A stretch of DNA of 15,980 bases from an uncultured Collinsella sp. (GTDB lineage: Bacteria; Actinomycetota; Coriobacteriia; Coriobacteriales; Coriobacteriaceae). The stretch is from contig UQZL01000043.1 in NCBI GenBank assembly GCA_900545605.1, positions 1 to 15,980 of the forward strand, given 5' to 3'. Each line of letters opens with the position of its first letter. The first letter of the stretch is position 1. Of the stretch, positions 15,128-15,980 are shown piece after piece. The notes beneath the pieces are model-generated. The model did no database searches. It saw only the letters and a program-made list of their open reading frames with translations, and had not been told where the DNA came from. The translations under genes and the position numbers were made by a program.

Positions 15128-15679
15128 CTACTCCCCCAGCACGACCTTTTTGGCGGCTGCAGCCATGTTATCCAGATCTTCCTTGGTGGGATGGTCCTTC
15201 GCGGCAACCCAGTTGTCGAGCAGCATCTTATAGCGCGCGTTTTCGGGATCTTGCTCGAGCATGGCCTCGTAGCGCTGCTTGACCGCGGGGCCCATCTTGC
15301 CCTGGCACATCGCCCAGCCCGCAAGCTCGGCATCCTCTGCCAAATTGGACGACACGCGATCGATAATCTGCTGATAATAGCTCTGATCGGCACCAAAGCC
15401 GCAGGTACCAAAGAGGAAAACGCGCTTGCCGTGTAGGGCGGAGAGCAACGCCGCGACCGAAGGCGTGCATGTGCCCTTGTCGCACCAAAAACCGACGAGC
15501 ACGGTATCGGCCGCGCAAGCCCCCTGCGCTTCGCGCGCGACCTGCTCGGCATCCGCATCGTCGCTCAACGCCGCGGCATGGACAAACTCAACGCCCGCAG
15601 CCTGCAGGGCGCGCTTGATCGCGCCCGAAACCATCCTGGTATTACCGCTCTTGCTGTTAACCACCAAAGAGCATGTCAT
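15128..15679 (-). CDS. Flavodoxin-like protein
   Basis: This 183-aa protein has a flavodoxin-type start: strand CSLVVNSKSGNTRMV, in which SKSGNT is the FMN-phosphate loop. The strands DTVLVGFWCDKGTCTPSVAALL (about 60-80) and KRVFLFGTCGFGADQSYYQQII (about 86-107) would form the flavin-side loops. The C-terminal part (about 120-183) is helical and charged. It probably carries FMN and passes electrons to a partner enzyme; no partner is adjacent. Gut anaerobes have a flavodoxin-like BilS that works with bilirubin reductase BilR, and this could belong to that group, but I see no BilR here and do not assign the name. The start could be the ATG at 15679 (GAGG 10 nt upstream) or the GTG at 15685 (GAGG 4 nt upstream); I chose the ATG for spacing. 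Confidence 0.8.
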   Translation of the reverse strand: MTCSLVVNSKSGNTRMVSGAIKRALQAAGVEFVHAAALSDDADAEQVAREAQGACAADTVLVGFWCDKGTCTPSVAALLSALHGKRVFLFGTCGFGADQSYYQQIIDRVSSNLAEDAELAGWAMCQGKMGPAVKQRYEAMLEQDPENARYKMLLDNWVAAKDHPTKEDLDNMAAAAKKVVLGE

Positions 15680-15980
15680 AGTCACGTTGCCTCGTTTCCC
15701 CCAAAACTAAAGCCACTAATGCAATTTATTAGATGAATATCTTAGTACTAACGTGACAGATGTAAACCACCGTCTGCCGATTGGCGACGCAGGCGACATC
15801 AATGGACAAAAACGCCCGCAGCGCAAGCCCCGAAATCTATAAGCTTTGAGACAGCTAAGCTGCCCTATGCCCCGAATCGATGACAACCGTCACCACAGAT
15901 ACCCGCCAATCGTCACCATAGTTCGTGGTTGATTTCCGATCTCAGCCGAACACATTGAGCAAATAGGCCATTCCCGCAGT
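15680..15980. other. Non-coding stretch upstream of the flavodoxin-like gene
   Basis: No supported gene is visible in these ~300 bases. The first ~75 (15700-15755) are AT-rich and probably hold the minus-strand promoter, but I could not fix a good -35/-10 pair. Farther out, a 9-bp inverted repeat (CGATTGGCG at 15778-15786, CGCCAATCG at 15904-15912) is widely spaced and may be chance. Confidence 0.5.
15742..15751. promoter_or_regulatory. Perfect 10-bp palindrome TTAGTACTAA, candidate operator
   Basis: TTAGTACTAA lies about 63 nt upstream of the flavodoxin-like start within the AT-rich stretch. It is a perfect palindrome of the kind bound by dimeric MarR- or TetR-type repressors; no such regulator gene is in the window. 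Confidence 0.35.

Noticed and set aside
14752..15282. 176-aa plus-strand open frame over the second repeat region
   Set aside because: It covers the repeat array and the long hairpin and then runs antisense into the flavodoxin-like gene; not a gene.

Overview
The window is GC-rich and densely coded. It looks like the chromosome of a gut actinobacterium of the Coriobacteriia, most likely Collinsella or a close relative. This rests on protein style (a fused RlmK/RlmL, an LtaS-type synthase, a sortase-anchored FG-GAP surface protein, Kup beside a short KdpD/KdpE) and on the intergenic palindromes. It is a judgement from memory, not a database match.

Layout. (1) 2-1489, +: 3' part of the rRNA methyltransferase gene rlmKL, ending in two hairpins. 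(2) 1602-6340, all -: a potassium block read as kup, a 64-aa membrane peptide, an intrinsic terminator, then kdpD and kdpE. The KdpD is a short form that starts at its membrane domain. (3) 6499-7347, -: a nitroreductase. (4) 7561-9861, +: an LTA-synthase-like membrane phosphotransferase. (5) 9862-10546: a repeat-rich intergenic region between convergent genes. (6) 10547-14635, -: a 1362-aa secreted, wall-anchored protein with FG-GAP, fibronectin III and Ig-like parts and a C-terminal LANTG sorting signal. (7) 14636-15127: a second repeat-rich region. (8) 15128-15679, -: a small flavodoxin-like protein. The last 300 bases hold no recognisable gene.

The most unusual content is non-coding. Two ~130-bp elements (9884-10020 and 14957-15090) each fold into a long hairpin with 30-bp arms. 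The central sequence is almost identical in the two copies. The arms differ at 12 of 30 positions, yet 11 of the 12 remain Watson-Crick paired. Both copies lie just 3' of a gene, in the same sense as that gene. Next to each is an array of alternating inverted half-sites with a ~61-bp period, resembling the BIME/REP arrays of enterobacteria. The arrays lie in the same orientation on both sides of the surface-protein gene. A third family, hairpins with an ACAAAGG-type core and locus-specific outer stems, follows three minus-strand genes.

Functionally, Kup imports potassium and KdpDE would sense potassium or turgor. No kdpFABC pump is in view, so KdpDE may act on kup or on distant targets. The LTA-type enzyme and the anchored protein both act at the cell envelope. 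The nitroreductase and flavodoxin are separate redox functions.
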